Below, in pieces: positions 31,348 to 38,331 of a DNA stretch of 38,331 nucleotides (within the stretch, counting starts at the first letter, position 1; every line of letters begins with the position of its first letter). This stretch comes from a virus. Location of the stretch: positions 1 to 38,331 of the IMG/VR virus record IMGVR_UViG_3300050010_000202, one strand, 5' to 3'. The translations under genes were made by a program, and so were the position numbers. The notes under the pieces are model-generated. The model was not told where the DNA came from. It made no database searches and saw nothing but the letters and a program-made list of their open reading frames with translations.

Positions 31348-31518
31348 TCATCTCGTCAACCCCTTTAACCTTCTCTGTATTCCCACGATGGCGCTGTTGA
31401 GATGCCCTATGGTTCGTTCCATCTCGATAAGCTCTTTCCGGGGGATTATGACCATATGCTCATTAATACATATTTCTCTGAGTCTGTCAAGCGAAATCTT
31501 GTCTGTTTCCCCCGGCAT
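31348..31518 (-). CDS. 56-residue coiled-coil protein
   Basis: The ATG shares a base with the GroES-like stop (TAATG). A longer frame from 31611 would only shadow that gene. The product is MPGETDKISLDRLREIC, then a second helix KELIEMERTIGHLNSAIVGI with heptad hydrophobics, ending QRRLKGLTR. It is probably a small helical dimer. Its stop is before the terminator upstream of the scaffold. Unrecognised. Confidence 0.5.
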   Translation of the reverse strand: MPGETDKISLDRLREICINEHMVIIPRKELIEMERTIGHLNSAIVGIQRRLKGLTR

Positions 31519-31919
31519 TACAGATGGTCGGGCCTCGTCACTTCCCCTTTCATGGTGTTGTGCATGACGTTTTCCCATTCCCTGCGGGTCGGCCTGTGCT
31601 GGTTCTGCCATGAATGAACGATTCCTCCCTCTGAAATGACGCCAAGAATCTCCTTTTCCCTTGTGACCAGGTACTCCGCCGGGGGATCACCGTATGTCGT
31701 CTCGACCGCCCGGCCGGTATCCACCACCACATGATCGCCTACCCTGAGAGTCGTGGGGATGAAGACGCCCTTGTCGTTGACTTCTCCGGGGCCTATGGCG
31801 ATGATGCGACCGGACCACTGATTACTCCAATGGGATTCGGGCAGATAAATCAGCCCCACCCTGTCGAGGGGGTCGTCGCGCTTCACCCATATCTTGTCGT
31901 GAGGGACGCGGATGTTCAT
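31518..31919 (-). CDS. GroES-like co-chaperonin
   Basis: 133 residues from ATG 31919 (AGAGGGGGG upstream, ATGA overlap with the upstream gene). The order of motifs follows GroES: NIRVPHDKIWVKRDDP (2-17), mobile-loop-like VGLIYLPES (21-29) with an I-Y-L tripeptide where GroES has I-V-L, WSGRIIAIGPGEVNDKG (36-52), RVGDHVVVDTG (59-69) and YLVTREKEILGVI (82-94). A 38-residue C-terminal tail is extra. GroES closes the GroEL folding chamber; T4 gp31 is a phage version required for coat folding. Here it lies two genes upstream of the scaffold-coat pair. Its low similarity makes it a tentative but well-supported call. Confidence 0.75.
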   Translation of the reverse strand: MNIRVPHDKIWVKRDDPLDRVGLIYLPESHWSNQWSGRIIAIGPGEVNDKGVFIPTTLRVGDHVVVDTGRAVETTYGDPPAEYLVTREKEILGVISEGGIVHSWQNQHRPTRREWENVMHNTMKGEVTRPDHL

Positions 31920-32104
31920 ACCGCCCCCCTCTTCGCCATCTGGTATTCCCGGCGAAGGCCGGTACAGGCCGTCGCATATCCGCACACGACGAACTGTTTA
32001 GCCGACTTCCAGAAGCCTATCCCCACCTGTTTGTCTTCCCCGATTATCTGGGGCCGATCCTGATGCACCTGCCGACGTAGTTGCTTCGCCTTCTTCCCGT
32101 TCAT
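31916..32104 (-). CDS. 62-residue basic protein
   Basis: ATG 32104 after GGAGGGAGA. The N-terminus is strongly basic (MNGKKAKQLRRQVHQDRP), followed by a short hydrophobic part (KSAKQFVVCGYATACTGL) and a basic tail (RREYQMAKRG). The stop overlaps the co-chaperonin start (ATGA). Small basic proteins beside the portal may bind nucleic acid; the function is unknown. Confidence 0.55.
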   Translation of the reverse strand: MNGKKAKQLRRQVHQDRPQIIGEDKQVGIGFWKSAKQFVVCGYATACTGLRREYQMAKRGAV

Positions 32105-32106
32105 CT

Positions 32107-34578
32107 TTATCTCCCTCCTGTTTTGTCTCCGAACATCGATACCCTCAGCTCGTCGTTGATGATCTTACGAAGTTCCTTTTCCTCGTCTATGGCCTTCTCG
32201 CCCTTGTCCACAAGCTCCTTCTGTATCTCGATCATGCGGAGCTTCATGTGAAGTTCCTGCTGCTTGAGCTTGGCCTGTTCCGTCATTATCTTGGCCTTGG
32301 CAAGCTGCTGCTGCGGGTTCTCTGGGGCCTGCGCCCTCTGTTCCCCTTCCTTCGGGGGAAGCATCCACGGAGGGATGAGGCGCTTCAGGGATTCTTCGTA
32401 TTCGCCTCCGTCTCCGAGGTCGAGGTGCTTCACCGCATAGTATTTATCCAGGGCGTTCATCCTCTGACCCTGGGTGGCGAGCGTCATGAACTGCTCGCTT
32501 GCCTCTTCCCGCGCGGTCGAGAACGGGGGGCCTACCTTGGTGAAGACATCATAGCGGCCCTTGGAAAGCTTGTTGTACTCGCTCGACGGGTGTTCCTTGG
32601 CGCGGGCCTCAAGTTCCTGGACATTGATACCGGTGTACCTGCCCTGATTTGACTTCACCCTCTTCAGGGCATCGGCTGCGGTCGTGTTGACGGGGATGAA
32701 GGACTGTACCTCGTCGTCGCTCATGGTCCTGACGTCCCGATCGGTGTCATAGACTTCGGGAATCTTCGACACGATGATCCGGGCACCGTGTTCTATAGCG
32801 CCGTTCAGATTGTCGATGAAGTGGAAGGTGCCCACGTCGGATGATTTCCTTTTGCCGCGGCTCGCCGCCCCCGTCCTTTCAGGCGAAGGCACGTTCATGG
32901 TGTCGGCACGGGCTACCCCGAGAGCGTCCTCGATGTACCCCTTGATATTCTCGGAATACTGGAACAGGGCCACGGGCATCTGACCAATACTGACTCTTTC
33001 AGGCTTGGGCGCGAGACCTGCGACGGTGCCGTCTTCCGCCATGACAACTTCTGGGTCGTAAAGCAGGGCGCCCCTGTTCTCTATGTTGGCGGCATCGAAC
33101 AGTTCCCCGCCGGCCGCATACTGCTTGAATGTCATGATCCATGGGGCCTTGGGCATCATGTCGATGATTTCCGCCTTGGCCGTCTCTACCTGATTGAGAA
33201 GAGATTGAGACCCCTTGGCCTTTCTGATAAGGCTTGAATACTCCGTCTTCCCCTCCACGTTCGTCTCTATGCCGTGGGCGAGCACGATGGGTATGTAGGA
33301 ACCGGGGATGTCATGGGGCCCCTGGAGTATCTGGTCAGCCGCCACGACGTAATGCTTAACCCGGGGGACTTCTATTTCCCGCTTCCTCTCGTTCTTCTTC
33401 TTGTCCTTGGCGATAGTGAGGGAGGGAGGGAGAGGCGGCATCTCGGGCATGGGGAGATTCGGAGAGACCGCAGGGACGGAGGCGGGTGCCCCTTGAGGCG
33501 CAGAAGATTGCTGGCCGGTAGGAGGAGCCGTGGGGAGGGACTGATTCATACCCGTAGCGATGTTAAGCGTGCCGGTGTTTGTCGCAACGTTGCCGGTATT
33601 TTGAGGCTGGCCAGGCTGAGGTTGTGGCACCCCTTGAGGAGGAGAGGCGGGTATCGCTCCCGCCTGTTGCATGGCCGATACCTCTTGCATCAGCCGCCAC
33701 GCCTTCATCTTTTCTTCAAGTATCTCTTCCTGTTCCTCCTGCCATTTTGTCTTGGCCTTGCTCAATTCGTCTTCGGCGATGACGTCGTCATTCTCCAGCA
33801 TGACGTAGGTGGTCTTCTCTGGCTCGATGACGTAGTAGTCGGCTACCCATATGCCATCTTCCTCGAACCACAGTTCCATGTTCGTGCCGGGCATGTCCTT
33901 CCACTTCTCTGCGGAGGGGAATTCCTTGCCTTCAAACATCTCTTCCCATTCGTCCTTCGTCACCTTCTCCATGACAAAGCCGTACTTGGCATCGGCGTAG
34001 TAGTCATCGCGGGCAGACGAGTCCATGTAGACGAGGAGGGGATTCTTGATGCGCTCTATGTAGATTTCCTGCTCGAAGGGGTTCTCTTTGGAGTATCGTT
34101 CAAGAACGCGCCACGCCCCGTAGGCACACCCGCACAGCATGTCCCCAGCGTACTGGTATATGCGGTCGGCCTTGGAGTCGTATTCTATCTCGTGGATGAT
34201 GTCCTTATATGCCTTAGCAACCTGGAGGCTCGCGTCGTCGTCGGCGGGGAGGACGTGAATGTGGGCCTTGTTCAGCCGCATCTCTCCCGTGACCTGATTG
34301 ATGGGCCGGGAAAGCTCGTCAAGGACGATGGCGGGCCTCATCATTTTCTTGCGCCTCATGAGTTCTTGAGAATCCCACTGGTCCTTCACACCGGCGCGGC
34401 GAAACTTCTGGTCTTTGACCGCCTCTTCCCGGTTATCCTTGTCGGCTCTGACTTCTCGCTTGTGGCGCTTCCTCATGAGGTCGAGGAAGTCCTTGTCCTT
34501 GGTCTTGGACTTGCGCTCCTTGGGTTTCTTGCCCTCGTACTTCTCGGTTAATTCCTGGGTCTTTTCATCTTCGGTCAT
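32107..34578 (-). CDS. P22-type portal protein
   Basis: 823 residues, about 100 longer than P22 gp1. ATG 34578 overlaps the zinc-ribbon stop (ATGA) and follows AAGGAG. The early region (AIVLDELSRPINQVTGEMRL, HIHVLPADDDASLQVAKAYK, AGDMLCGCAYGAWRVLERYS) matches the P22 portal family. A Pro/Gln/Ala-rich insert (about 300-395; PQPQPGQPQNTGN) divides it. The C-terminal part has long helices (KAKIMTEQAKLKQQELHMKL, about 767-786) that form the barrel in P22. It is the dodecameric DNA entry ring and the terminase docking site. Confidence 0.85.
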   Translation of the reverse strand: MTEDEKTQELTEKYEGKKPKERKSKTKDKDFLDLMRKRHKREVRADKDNREEAVKDQKFRRAGVKDQWDSQELMRRKKMMRPAIVLDELSRPINQVTGEMRLNKAHIHVLPADDDASLQVAKAYKDIIHEIEYDSKADRIYQYAGDMLCGCAYGAWRVLERYSKENPFEQEIYIERIKNPLLVYMDSSARDDYYADAKYGFVMEKVTKDEWEEMFEGKEFPSAEKWKDMPGTNMELWFEEDGIWVADYYVIEPEKTTYVMLENDDVIAEDELSKAKTKWQEEQEEILEEKMKAWRLMQEVSAMQQAGAIPASPPQGVPQPQPGQPQNTGNVATNTGTLNIATGMNQSLPTAPPTGQQSSAPQGAPASVPAVSPNLPMPEMPPLPPSLTIAKDKKKNERKREIEVPRVKHYVVAADQILQGPHDIPGSYIPIVLAHGIETNVEGKTEYSSLIRKAKGSQSLLNQVETAKAEIIDMMPKAPWIMTFKQYAAGGELFDAANIENRGALLYDPEVVMAEDGTVAGLAPKPERVSIGQMPVALFQYSENIKGYIEDALGVARADTMNVPSPERTGAASRGKRKSSDVGTFHFIDNLNGAIEHGARIIVSKIPEVYDTDRDVRTMSDDEVQSFIPVNTTAADALKRVKSNQGRYTGINVQELEARAKEHPSSEYNKLSKGRYDVFTKVGPPFSTAREEASEQFMTLATQGQRMNALDKYYAVKHLDLGDGGEYEESLKRLIPPWMLPPKEGEQRAQAPENPQQQLAKAKIMTEQAKLKQQELHMKLRMIEIQKELVDKGEKAIDEEKELRKIINDELRVSMFGDKTGGR

Positions 34579-34739
34579 TTGCGGGGCTCCTTCTCGGCGC
34601 ATTCAAGACACATGACTCTTTCGGTCTGTGTGGGAACGCCTATGTCTTCTTCTCCAAAAACGGTTGACAGGATGATGTGTTGAACGGTGATGCGCTTCAC
34701 GATGATGGGGGATTCCTCTTTACAGACGGGGCACATCAT
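34575..34739 (-). CDS. 54-residue zinc-ribbon protein
   Basis: Start MMCPVCKEESP at 34739, overlapping the terminase stop as ATGA; a GGAAGG site lies just upstream. Cys pairs CPVC (3-6) and CLEC (46-49) form a zinc-ribbon. Between them is a hydrophobic beta segment (VKRITVQHIILSTVF). It is located between terminase and portal, where some phages carry small assembly factors. Function is unknown. Confidence 0.6.
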   Translation of the reverse strand: MMCPVCKEESPIIVKRITVQHIILSTVFGEEDIGVPTQTERVMCLECAEKEPRK

Positions 34740-36584
34740 ATCCGGCCTTCCAGGGGAGCTTTTGCCTGCGCCACAAGGGCCGCGTAATCCACGGGGGCCT
34801 CCTCTGCGGGGTCGGTATAGCGGAGGCCGGTCTGAGAGAAACGACCTATACATTCCGGGAAATGCCCCTTATCGCTCGGCTTCCCATTGTCCTCGTAAAT
34901 CCACCGGTCAATCTGCCGAAGGGTCTCCTCGCAATGGGCCATGACGAAGAACAGGGGCGGGATGTGAGTCATCCACTCCTCTATTTTGGCGATGTAGTTC
35001 TGCTCCGCCTTGGACCCCACGGCGAGCTTGAGGCCGTGTTTCTTGAGAAAGCGCTCGATCTCGTAGTAGGAATCTTCCGTCTCGACTCCCCGGCGATTCT
35101 TCACATAGGCAGAATCTCCCTTTGCCAAAGCATCAATTTCCCCGCCCTTCATGCGCCACCCCTCCCGCTCCTTCCTGCGCACGATCTCGTCTACGATCTG
35201 TTCGTTCGTGAGATGGGCCCATACCTCGTCGCAGATGAAATGACGGCCCCATGGGTCGACGGCGCGGAAGCTGATGGCAATATTCTCGGCGGGGTGAAAA
35301 TCTATCTGGAAGTCCACCGGCCAGCTGACCGGCACCTTGAAGTCGTCCACCCGGTGGATGTCTGGCTGAAAATGCTTCCATACCTTCCCCATGAGGTGCT
35401 TGGGTTCCCCGAAGACCCGAGGTATGCGCTCGCTGTCGTCCTTCAATTCCTTGATGAACCGGTGAATCTGGAGGCGCTGCAAGGCGAAGGTGACGGCATC
35501 GAGGGTGAAGACCTGGCCGAAGTCGTTTCGAAACTCCACGGTCCTACTCCCTATGAGTTCCTTGATAAGAGACTCGGTCTCGGGCAGGTTCTTGGTCTTG
35601 CGGGCTTCCCTCTTCTGGAGGGAGAGAATATGGGTGGACTGCTCTTCGGTAAGGCCGCACTTCGTCAGGACGGCCATGTCATTGTCGTAGAGGTGCGGGG
35701 CGTCCCATAGGGACACATTAGTGATGACCTTAACGTCAGGGCGGTTCTCGTTAATCAGGTCATCGAATATCCATGCCTCTTTCAAGGGGGTCATGGACAT
35801 GAAGACCTTACCGTTCGTCATGAAGAGGGCGCGAGCCATGCCTATCCAGACGGTCTGGGGCGGGGGTTCATCGGGCCACCACGCATCGCACTTGAAGGAT
35901 TCGAAGAGGTCTTTGTCCTGCCGGTAGGTCATGATGCGGAGTTCGCTACCGGTTTTCTTGTGGACCCAATGGGACTCGGCGCCCACGTTGTTCTTCGTGG
36001 TGGTCCACTCGTTATCCTGGCAAAAGAACTTGAGTTCAGGAACAAGGGTCTCCTTGACATGTTCGTCCCAGTCTTCCGACGAAGTCTTTTTCCACCTCGT
36101 TCCACGGCTCGTACCCGATAGCCCACGAATGGACAAGGGCGGCGCCTGCACGGCTTTTGCCGACCTTGTTGGAGAGGGGGAGTACGACGATGTTGAAGCC
36201 TATCCTGAAGGCATCGAAAATAGCTTTCTGGTACTCATAGGGCTTGAAGAAGGTAAGCTGGTGTGTATCCTCGTAGCCCTTCAGGACCACGGCCTTCTCA
36301 TAGCTCTTCCGCTCCAACTCCTCGATCGCCTGGATGATACCGAGGGTCTTGTCGGGGTCCTTCCGGTAGGCCGACATGAGCATGTCTTTCGACAGGCCGG
36401 AAGATTCGATGGCCGGCAGGATGGCGTTGAGACGCTTCTCGATCTCGTCGGGAGGAAGGGCCGAAGCAATGACTTCGGGGATTTTGGGCTTAGGGGAAGG
36501 ACGACTATGGGTCTTCCTCGCGGGCTTTACCGCCTTGGTGGTTTTAGACTTGGGCTTGTTGGGCGATCCCTTGGGGCGTCCTAT
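34736..36584 (-). CDS. terL: Terminase large subunit, apparent frameshift and non-ATG start
   Basis: Packaging ATPase-nuclease, about 615 residues if one base is removed. The N-terminal frame (36584 to about 36087) has Walker A SNKVGKSRAG. The C-terminal frame (from about 36088, +1) has Walker B-like CDAWWPDE, the coupling motif VFMSMTPL, and the nuclease acids at VDFQIDFHPAENIAI and LAKGDSAY. The change of frame lies at an A5 run (36087-36091): with four A the frames join as NEVEKTSSEDW. The first ATG in the N-terminal frame is 36383, but the frame is open back to ATA at 36584, which has AAGGAG seven bases upstream, overlaps a stop as ATAG and begins GRPKGSPNK, a common start for such proteins. 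The 67 extra residues are basic and Pro-rich. Confidence 0.8.
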
Positions 36585-36622
36585 GGCTTGTCTCCTTCCG
36601 GTATAATGTCCCCTCTCTTCAT
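36581..36622 (-). CDS. 13-residue leader-like ORF before terL
   Basis: ATG 36622 overlaps the preceding stop (ATGA) with GGAGGAG just upstream; product MKRGDIIPEGDKP. Its TAG overlaps the ATA that opens the terL frame. It is either a coupling leader peptide or the true N-terminus of terL separated by a missing base. Confidence 0.35.
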   Translation of the reverse strand: MKRGDIIPEGDKP

Positions 36623-36804
36623 ATCTCCTCCATACAGCCGAATCTACACGGCATCTCCCGGTAAGCGACGAGCACCCCGTCGGGCTTTGAAATCCATGCC
36701 TGCCCTGTCGAATGAAGGGTCACGAGGTTGCCATTGAAGGTGAAACGCGCGATCTCGGTCTTCCATGGCTTAAACTCTGTGTAATTCCCTACGAAGCTAC
36801 TCAT
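36619..36804 (-). CDS. 61-residue hypothetical protein
   Basis: ATG 36804 overlaps the previous gene by eight bases. The sequence is compact and beta-rich: MSSFVGNYTEFKPWKTEIAR, FNGNLVTLHSTGQAWISKPD, then GVLVAYREMPCRFGCMEEI with two close Cys. The longer frame from 36852 only shadows the neighbour. Unrecognised. It is the second small gene before terminase. Confidence 0.5.
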   Translation of the reverse strand: MSSFVGNYTEFKPWKTEIARFTFNGNLVTLHSTGQAWISKPDGVLVAYREMPCRFGCMEEI

Positions 36805-37015
36805 AGAGTATCCCCCAGGAGATGGTGGCCCCAAGATTTCTCGCAAGCGCAAGGGCCCCTGTCTTGGCGGCCGCCTCGGTGGGATAGATCACGTCGGAGT
36901 GGATGTGGGCGAGGGAACCCAGGTCGATGAGAAATTTGTATTCCCCTACGGCCTTCCTGATGGGCGCGGCGTAGCAGAACAACGGTTCAAACTTTGCACC
37001 GTTTACCAGTTCCAT
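36797..37015 (-). CDS. 72-residue hypothetical protein
   Basis: ATG 37015 overlaps the winged-helix gene by 13 bases. The body (AKFEPLFCYAAPIRKAVGEY, YPTEAAAKTGALALARNLGA) suggests a small alpha/beta fold ending GATISWGILYE. The same frame stays open back to 37537, but that part overlaps the winged-helix gene and is probably shadow. An upstream stretch repeats its GSKFEPLG segment, from the 17-base repeat. Confidence 0.5.
   Translation of the reverse strand: MELVNGAKFEPLFCYAAPIRKAVGEYKFLIDLGSLAHIHSDVIYPTEAAAKTGALALARNLGATISWGILYE
36980..36996. repeat. 17-base imperfect palindrome, copy 1
   Basis: CAACGGTTCAAACTTTG, matching 37424-37440 exactly. The two half-sites agree at 6 of 8 positions. 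This copy lies in the coding start of the 72-residue gene, just after the winged-helix gene. Confidence 0.5.
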
Positions 37016-37296
37016 TCTACGGGAATAACGATTGTAATCTCTTGAGAAATCCTCCCGGATGTCGAGCGCCGAAGAATCAATTCCATCTTTTCCAGCTCTC
37101 GCAGGCCCTTCAGCACGGAGTTCTTTGACAGCCCTGTCATGCGGCACAGATCCGCTACGCTGTCCCGCATTTTCTCGCGGTGGTACCCCAATGTTCTCCG
37201 CTCTATCACAGAATAAATCTTCCATGCGTTGGAACTTAGCTGCGGAAGAAAGCTGTCCCTTACGATATTCGAAACTTTTGTGTACCGATTTCGCAT
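37003..37296 (-). CDS. Winged-helix DNA-binding protein (phage replication O N-terminal-like)
   Basis: 97 residues. ATG 37296 is nine bases from GGAGG; a GTG at 37305 is too close to that site. The order matches the winged-helix domain of phage replication O proteins: NRYTKVSNIVRDSFLPQLSS (3-22), AWKIYSVIERRTLGYHREKM (24-43), DSVADLCRMTGLSKNSVLKG (45-64), LRELEKMELILRRSTSG. Only this DNA-binding domain is present. It opens the late operon, so it could be a late-gene regulator, or a stand-in for the small terminase subunit, which is otherwise not visible. A pair of 17-base repeats flanks it. Confidence 0.72.
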   Translation of the reverse strand: MRNRYTKVSNIVRDSFLPQLSSNAWKIYSVIERRTLGYHREKMRDSVADLCRMTGLSKNSVLKGLRELEKMELILRRSTSGRISQEITIVIPVEWNW

Positions 37297-37423
37297 CCAT
37301 AGCACCTCCGGGTGCCGCCCGGTTAAAGAAGATAGGGGGCAGGGCAGACCGGAGCTCTGCCTTTTCCGACGCTATCGTAGCCCCCTTCACCATTGTTTTT
37401 ATTGACGTACAAAAACAGGGTCC

Positions 37424-37440
37424 CAACGGTTCAAACTTTG
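37424..37440. repeat. 17-base imperfect palindrome, copy 2
   Basis: CAACGGTTCAAACTTTG, identical to 36980-36996. It lies about 130 bases upstream of the winged-helix start, in the probable promoter region, as expected for an operator. Confidence 0.5.
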
Positions 37441-37834
37441 ACCCCCAATACAAAGAAAACAGAGTCAGGTCTGATTTGGCAGGTAAAAACGGAACGGAAT
37501 GGGGTTGAGAGGAAGTGAACATATGCCCATAATGCAAATCGGAAAAGGGAAGGTTGTCAAGTGTAGTCTTATGAGGAGAAAAGGGCTTTTGAAATTTTCG
37601 TACCCACGGGGGGAATAGATACGACTATAAACACAGATTCGGCCAGCGGGCTGTACCCGGGTAGGCCGGGCAGGTATGGGGCGGGATCGAGAACAGTTGA
37701 GACCGCAGAGGGAGGATGAGACGAGGGAGGAGGGGCAGAGCGGAGACGAGGTGCCTTGATGAGTTGACATAATATTTATGGGATCGGCGAACGTCGATGG
37801 TGTATTACCTATATCCCGTTGCGAGAGTAGGCAA

Positions 37835-37848
37835 TGTATCGTTATACA
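37835..37848. repeat. Short inverted repeat TGTAT-4-ATACA
   Basis: Perfect five-base arms around CGTT, in the AT-rich gap. A second 14-base palindrome of the same 5-4-5 geometry lies at 37898. Confidence 0.4.
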
Positions 37849-37897
37849 TGTAGTGTGCGATTACGGAAGGTGCAGAGTAGGTACATTATGTTAAAAA

Positions 37898-37911
37898 CGA
37901 CAATTATGTCG
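37898..37911. repeat. Short inverted repeat CGACA-4-TGTCG
   Basis: Perfect five-base arms around ATTA, 50 bases from the previous one. A size typical of small dimeric regulators, but chance is possible in AT-rich DNA. Confidence 0.4.
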
Positions 37912-37981
37912 ATTCAATAATTACAGGTACTTACAACAATTGTACGTAACGGTGAACAATACAGACATGGTAATACATCAA

Positions 37982-38331
37982 TTATCCCTTGGATAGGCTC
38001 TTGAGGGCCGCGATCAATACCTCTTTTTTTGCGGACAGGTCGGCCAGGTCGGCCGCGACGGCACCAGGATCGATGATGGTGGTAGCGAGGCCGCGCTCCA
38101 GGCGCTCGGATTGGTGATCGTAATAACGGCCGCCCTGCATGGTGTGGATGATCTCCTTTTGAAGCCGAACATCCTGCGAAAACAGGTACTTATCTGGATC
38201 ACTGATCCACCGATCTATAATCATTGTCTCAACCGCATGCTTTTTGGCCTGCGATAATGACAATAAATCCGCATGGTTAGCTACGTATACATCAATATCC
38301 TGCTTGAGCGGCTTCAGCGATTGGAGATACC
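37982..38331 (-). CDS. Unrecognised protein, 5' end cut off
   Basis: 115 residues are visible and the frame is open through the right edge, so the start lies outside. A TTG at 38263 is in frame but no ribosome site supports it. The protein is helical and charged (KPLKQDIDVYVANHADLLSL, SQAKKHAVETMIIDRWISDP, YLFSQDVRLQKEIIHTMQGG), ending in a Lys-rich helix (LSAKKEVLIAALKSLSKG). There is no recognisable motif. It is followed by the AT-rich gap and is transcribed in the same direction as the late genes. Confidence 0.6.
   Translation of the reverse strand, partial: YLQSLKPLKQDIDVYVANHADLLSLSQAKKHAVETMIIDRWISDPDKYLFSQDVRLQKEIIHTMQGGRYYDHQSERLERGLATTIIDPGAVAADLADLSAKKEVLIAALKSLSKG

Larger units (their letters stand above)
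37297..37981. other. Long stretch without a convincing gene
   Basis: 685 bases between the late operon and the right-edge gene. Frames here lack good codon use. It holds the second 17-base palindromic repeat (37424-37440), a perfect TTGACA on the - strand (37560-37555) without a clear -10 partner, and a possible 31-residue + strand frame (37523-37618, MPIMQIGKGKVV..., GAGAGGAAG upstream) which I do not count as a gene. From about 37770 to 37980 the DNA is clearly AT-rich and has two short palindromes. Late promoter and regulatory sites are likely here. Confidence 0.5.

Noticed and set aside
33274-34551. A 425-codon open frame on the + strand opposite the portal gene
   Set aside because: It is antisense to a firmly identified portal gene, is rich in Leu/Val/Arg as expected from the reverse of a GC-biased gene, and has no ribosome site or known motif. 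The same applies to long + strand frames at 16282-17325 (apart from its last 62 codons), 18235-19353, 23255-24307 and 24641-25807.
36797-37537. A 246-codon - strand frame across the winged-helix gene
   Set aside because: Only the part from 37015 down is likely coding; the rest overlaps the recognised winged-helix gene in another frame and has no start site of quality.
37465-37770. A 101-codon - strand frame in the right-hand gap
   Set aside because: Composition is Pro/Ser/Ile-rich without protein-like pattern, there is no ribosome site, and codon use is unlike the neighbours.
1-38331. tRNA, rRNA, integrase, CI-like repressor or insertion-sequence transposase
   Set aside because: None could be recognised on either strand by reading; the only mobile element with support is the intein.

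Overview
The window looks like most of the genome of a tailed double-stranded DNA phage with P22-like (short-tailed) head and tail-hub genes. It could be a free phage or a provirus, and it is cut at both ends. Evidence for a phage: terminase, portal, scaffold, P22-type coat protein, gp4-like and gp10-like tail accessory proteins, ejection-type proteins, tail fibres and a lysis cassette, packed with mostly 4- to 13-base gene overlaps or very short gaps. Base composition is fairly GC-rich except for an AT-rich stretch near the right end. The host is probably Gram-negative (many Sec signal peptides, a GH108-type endolysin), but nothing in the sequence names it. No integrase, excisionase, CI-like repressor, tRNA or CRISPR array is visible, so lifestyle is undecided.

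Left arm, + strand (1 to about 7.75 kb): DNA modification and replication. A DNA N4/N6 methyltransferase, open at the window edge, is interrupted by a 329-residue intein with a LAGLIDADG endonuclease. A cytosine-C5 methyltransferase, a zinc-ribbon/HTH protein and a replication-initiator-like protein follow; the last carries iteron-like DNA repeats inside its own gene, a possible origin. Then come a T7 gp4-like primase-helicase, a RuvC-like resolvase and several tiny zinc-ribbon or single-membrane-span proteins. The arm ends at a hairpin (7792-7836) that also faces the converging late operon.

Right arm, - strand (about 37.3 kb down to 7.85 kb): late genes. Upstream to downstream: winged-helix protein, small ORFs, terminase large subunit (apparently frameshifted, with no ATG at its likely start), zinc-ribbon protein, portal, small basic protein, GroES-like co-chaperonin, small coiled coil, terminator hairpin, scaffold, coat, repeat-built decoration-like protein, terminator hairpin, acyltransferase and glycosyltransferase, small basic protein, gp4-like and gp10-like tail factors, cupin, three ejection-type proteins, an ATP-grasp enzyme, tail fibre, then four secreted tail or glycan-binding-like proteins, the lysis genes and one more secreted protein. 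One small two-span membrane gene (17140-17325) runs against this operon with its own promoter-like sequence.

The most notable features are: (1) a block of five late genes that all have Sec signal peptides, four of them also rich in paired cysteines, including a tail-collar protein and a DUF2341/beta-propeller protein, which implies export rather than cytoplasmic virion assembly; (2) an ATP-grasp ligase-like enzyme between ejection and fibre genes; (3) a sugar-modification pair inside the head module; (4) a phage GroES-like protein beside the capsid genes; (5) the intein at the SAM-pocket motif of a methyltransferase; and (6) the unusual start and frame of terL. The right edge (37982-38331) holds part of an unrecognised gene beyond an AT-rich, palindrome-bearing gap.
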